Below the pieces are notes generated by a model that had not been told where the DNA came from, did not search any database, and saw only the letters and a list, made by a program, of their open reading frames with translations. Source: Chloroflexota bacterium (GTDB lineage: Bacteria > Chloroflexota > Dehalococcoidia > UBA2979). Taken from it: DNA of 5,764 bases. How positions within the stretch are numbered: position 1 is the stretch's first letter; each line of letters begins with the position of its first letter. A program made the translations under genes and the position numbers. This document shows, one piece after another, positions 5,529 through 5,764 of the stretch. Location: the NCBI GenBank assembly GCA_947446155.1, contig CANFFZ010000120.1, positions 1-5,764 of the forward strand, in the 5' to 3' direction.

Positions 5529-5764
5529 CTATGGACGCTTGCGCCGCGACAGCATCACCACGATGACGCCCGCTGTGACGAGGAGCAGCGGCCCGCTCGC
5601 GAAGCCCGGCAGCCAACCGCCATGCATCCAACCCATCCCCATCCAGCCGATGCGGCTGACCAGCAACCACGCCCCGATCGCGAGGAGCCCGAGGCCGATG
5701 ATGAAGCCGGTGTCACCTCGGTCGCGGGGGACGCGAGGCTGCGCGGTGGCCGCCGGGGACTCCG
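5529..5764 (-). CDS. Small two-helix membrane protein, C-terminal 77 residues (5' end cut by window edge)
   Basis: The open frame runs in from the window edge and stops at TAG (5529-5531). The visible part starts with a polar Pro/Arg-rich stretch, then a membrane helix at about 19-37 (FIIGLGLLAIGAWLLVS), a Gly/Met/Trp-rich link (RIGWMGMGWMHGGW, 37-50), a second helix at about 57-71 (LLLVTAGVIVVML) and a basic tail SRRKRP. The basic C-terminus suggests both ends face the cytoplasm. The layout is like the small two-helix modules seen in LiaI/LiaF-type and PspC-type envelope-stress proteins, but the visible sequence is not enough to assign a family. It lies 39 bases upstream of the DinB gene in the same direction. 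Overlapping minus-strand frames here give low-complexity Arg/Ala/Gly products and were not chosen. Confidence 0.72.
   Translation of the reverse strand, partial: ESPAATAQPRVPRDRGDTGFIIGLGLLAIGAWLLVSRIGWMGMGWMHGGWLPGFASGPLLLVTAGVIVVMLSRRKRP

Noticed and set aside
1..5764. CRISPR array, tRNA/rRNA, transposase, integrase, toxin-antitoxin or secondary-metabolite cluster
   Set aside because: I looked on both strands and found no regularly spaced repeats, no cloverleaf-like segment, no terminal inverted repeats and no matching protein motifs.

Overview
This is a GC-rich window (roughly two-thirds G+C by eye) packed with bacterial genes separated by short gaps. The strongly G/C-biased third codon positions, GTG starts and GGAGG/GAGGG ribosome binding sites fit a high-GC bacterium. 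The gene mix (a YyaL-type protein, small DinB-superfamily proteins, a DUF1643 protein and an ECF sigma factor) would suit Chloroflexota or a similar lineage, but that assignment is only tentative. I see no tRNA, rRNA, CRISPR array, insertion sequence or phage gene.

Layout, left to right. At 1-682 (minus) lies an ECF-type RNA polymerase sigma factor whose C-terminal end is cut by the window edge. A 157-base gap (683-839) follows, holding a small palindrome and a short direct repeat. Then comes a tight minus-strand run, transcribed right to left: a VOC/glyoxalase-fold protein (2204-2575), a DUF1643 protein that overlaps it by 20 bases (1702-2223), and an eight-helix membrane protein of unknown function (840-1670). 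A 74-base divergent gap (2576-2649) separates this run from the only plus-strand gene, a degenerate DinB-like protein (2650-3180). That gene converges on a second minus-strand run, with 15 bases and a candidate shared hairpin between the stop codons. In transcription order the second run is a small two-helix membrane protein (5529-5764, N-terminus cut by the window edge), a DinB-superfamily protein with an apparent His triad (4956-5489), and a divergent YyaL/DUF255-like protein (3196-4899).

Function. Nothing here forms a recognisable metabolic pathway or a defence system. The clearest theme is loss of active-site residues in proteins whose fold is still recognisable. The YyaL-like protein has lost the Cys pair of its thioredoxin-like domain. 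The plus-strand DinB-like protein lacks the usual metal-binding His residues. The VOC protein keeps only one of the three canonical metal-ligand positions. The two DinB-superfamily genes flank the YyaL-like gene. I found no convincing undescribed system; these degenerate enzymes and the unknown membrane protein are the parts most worth a second look.
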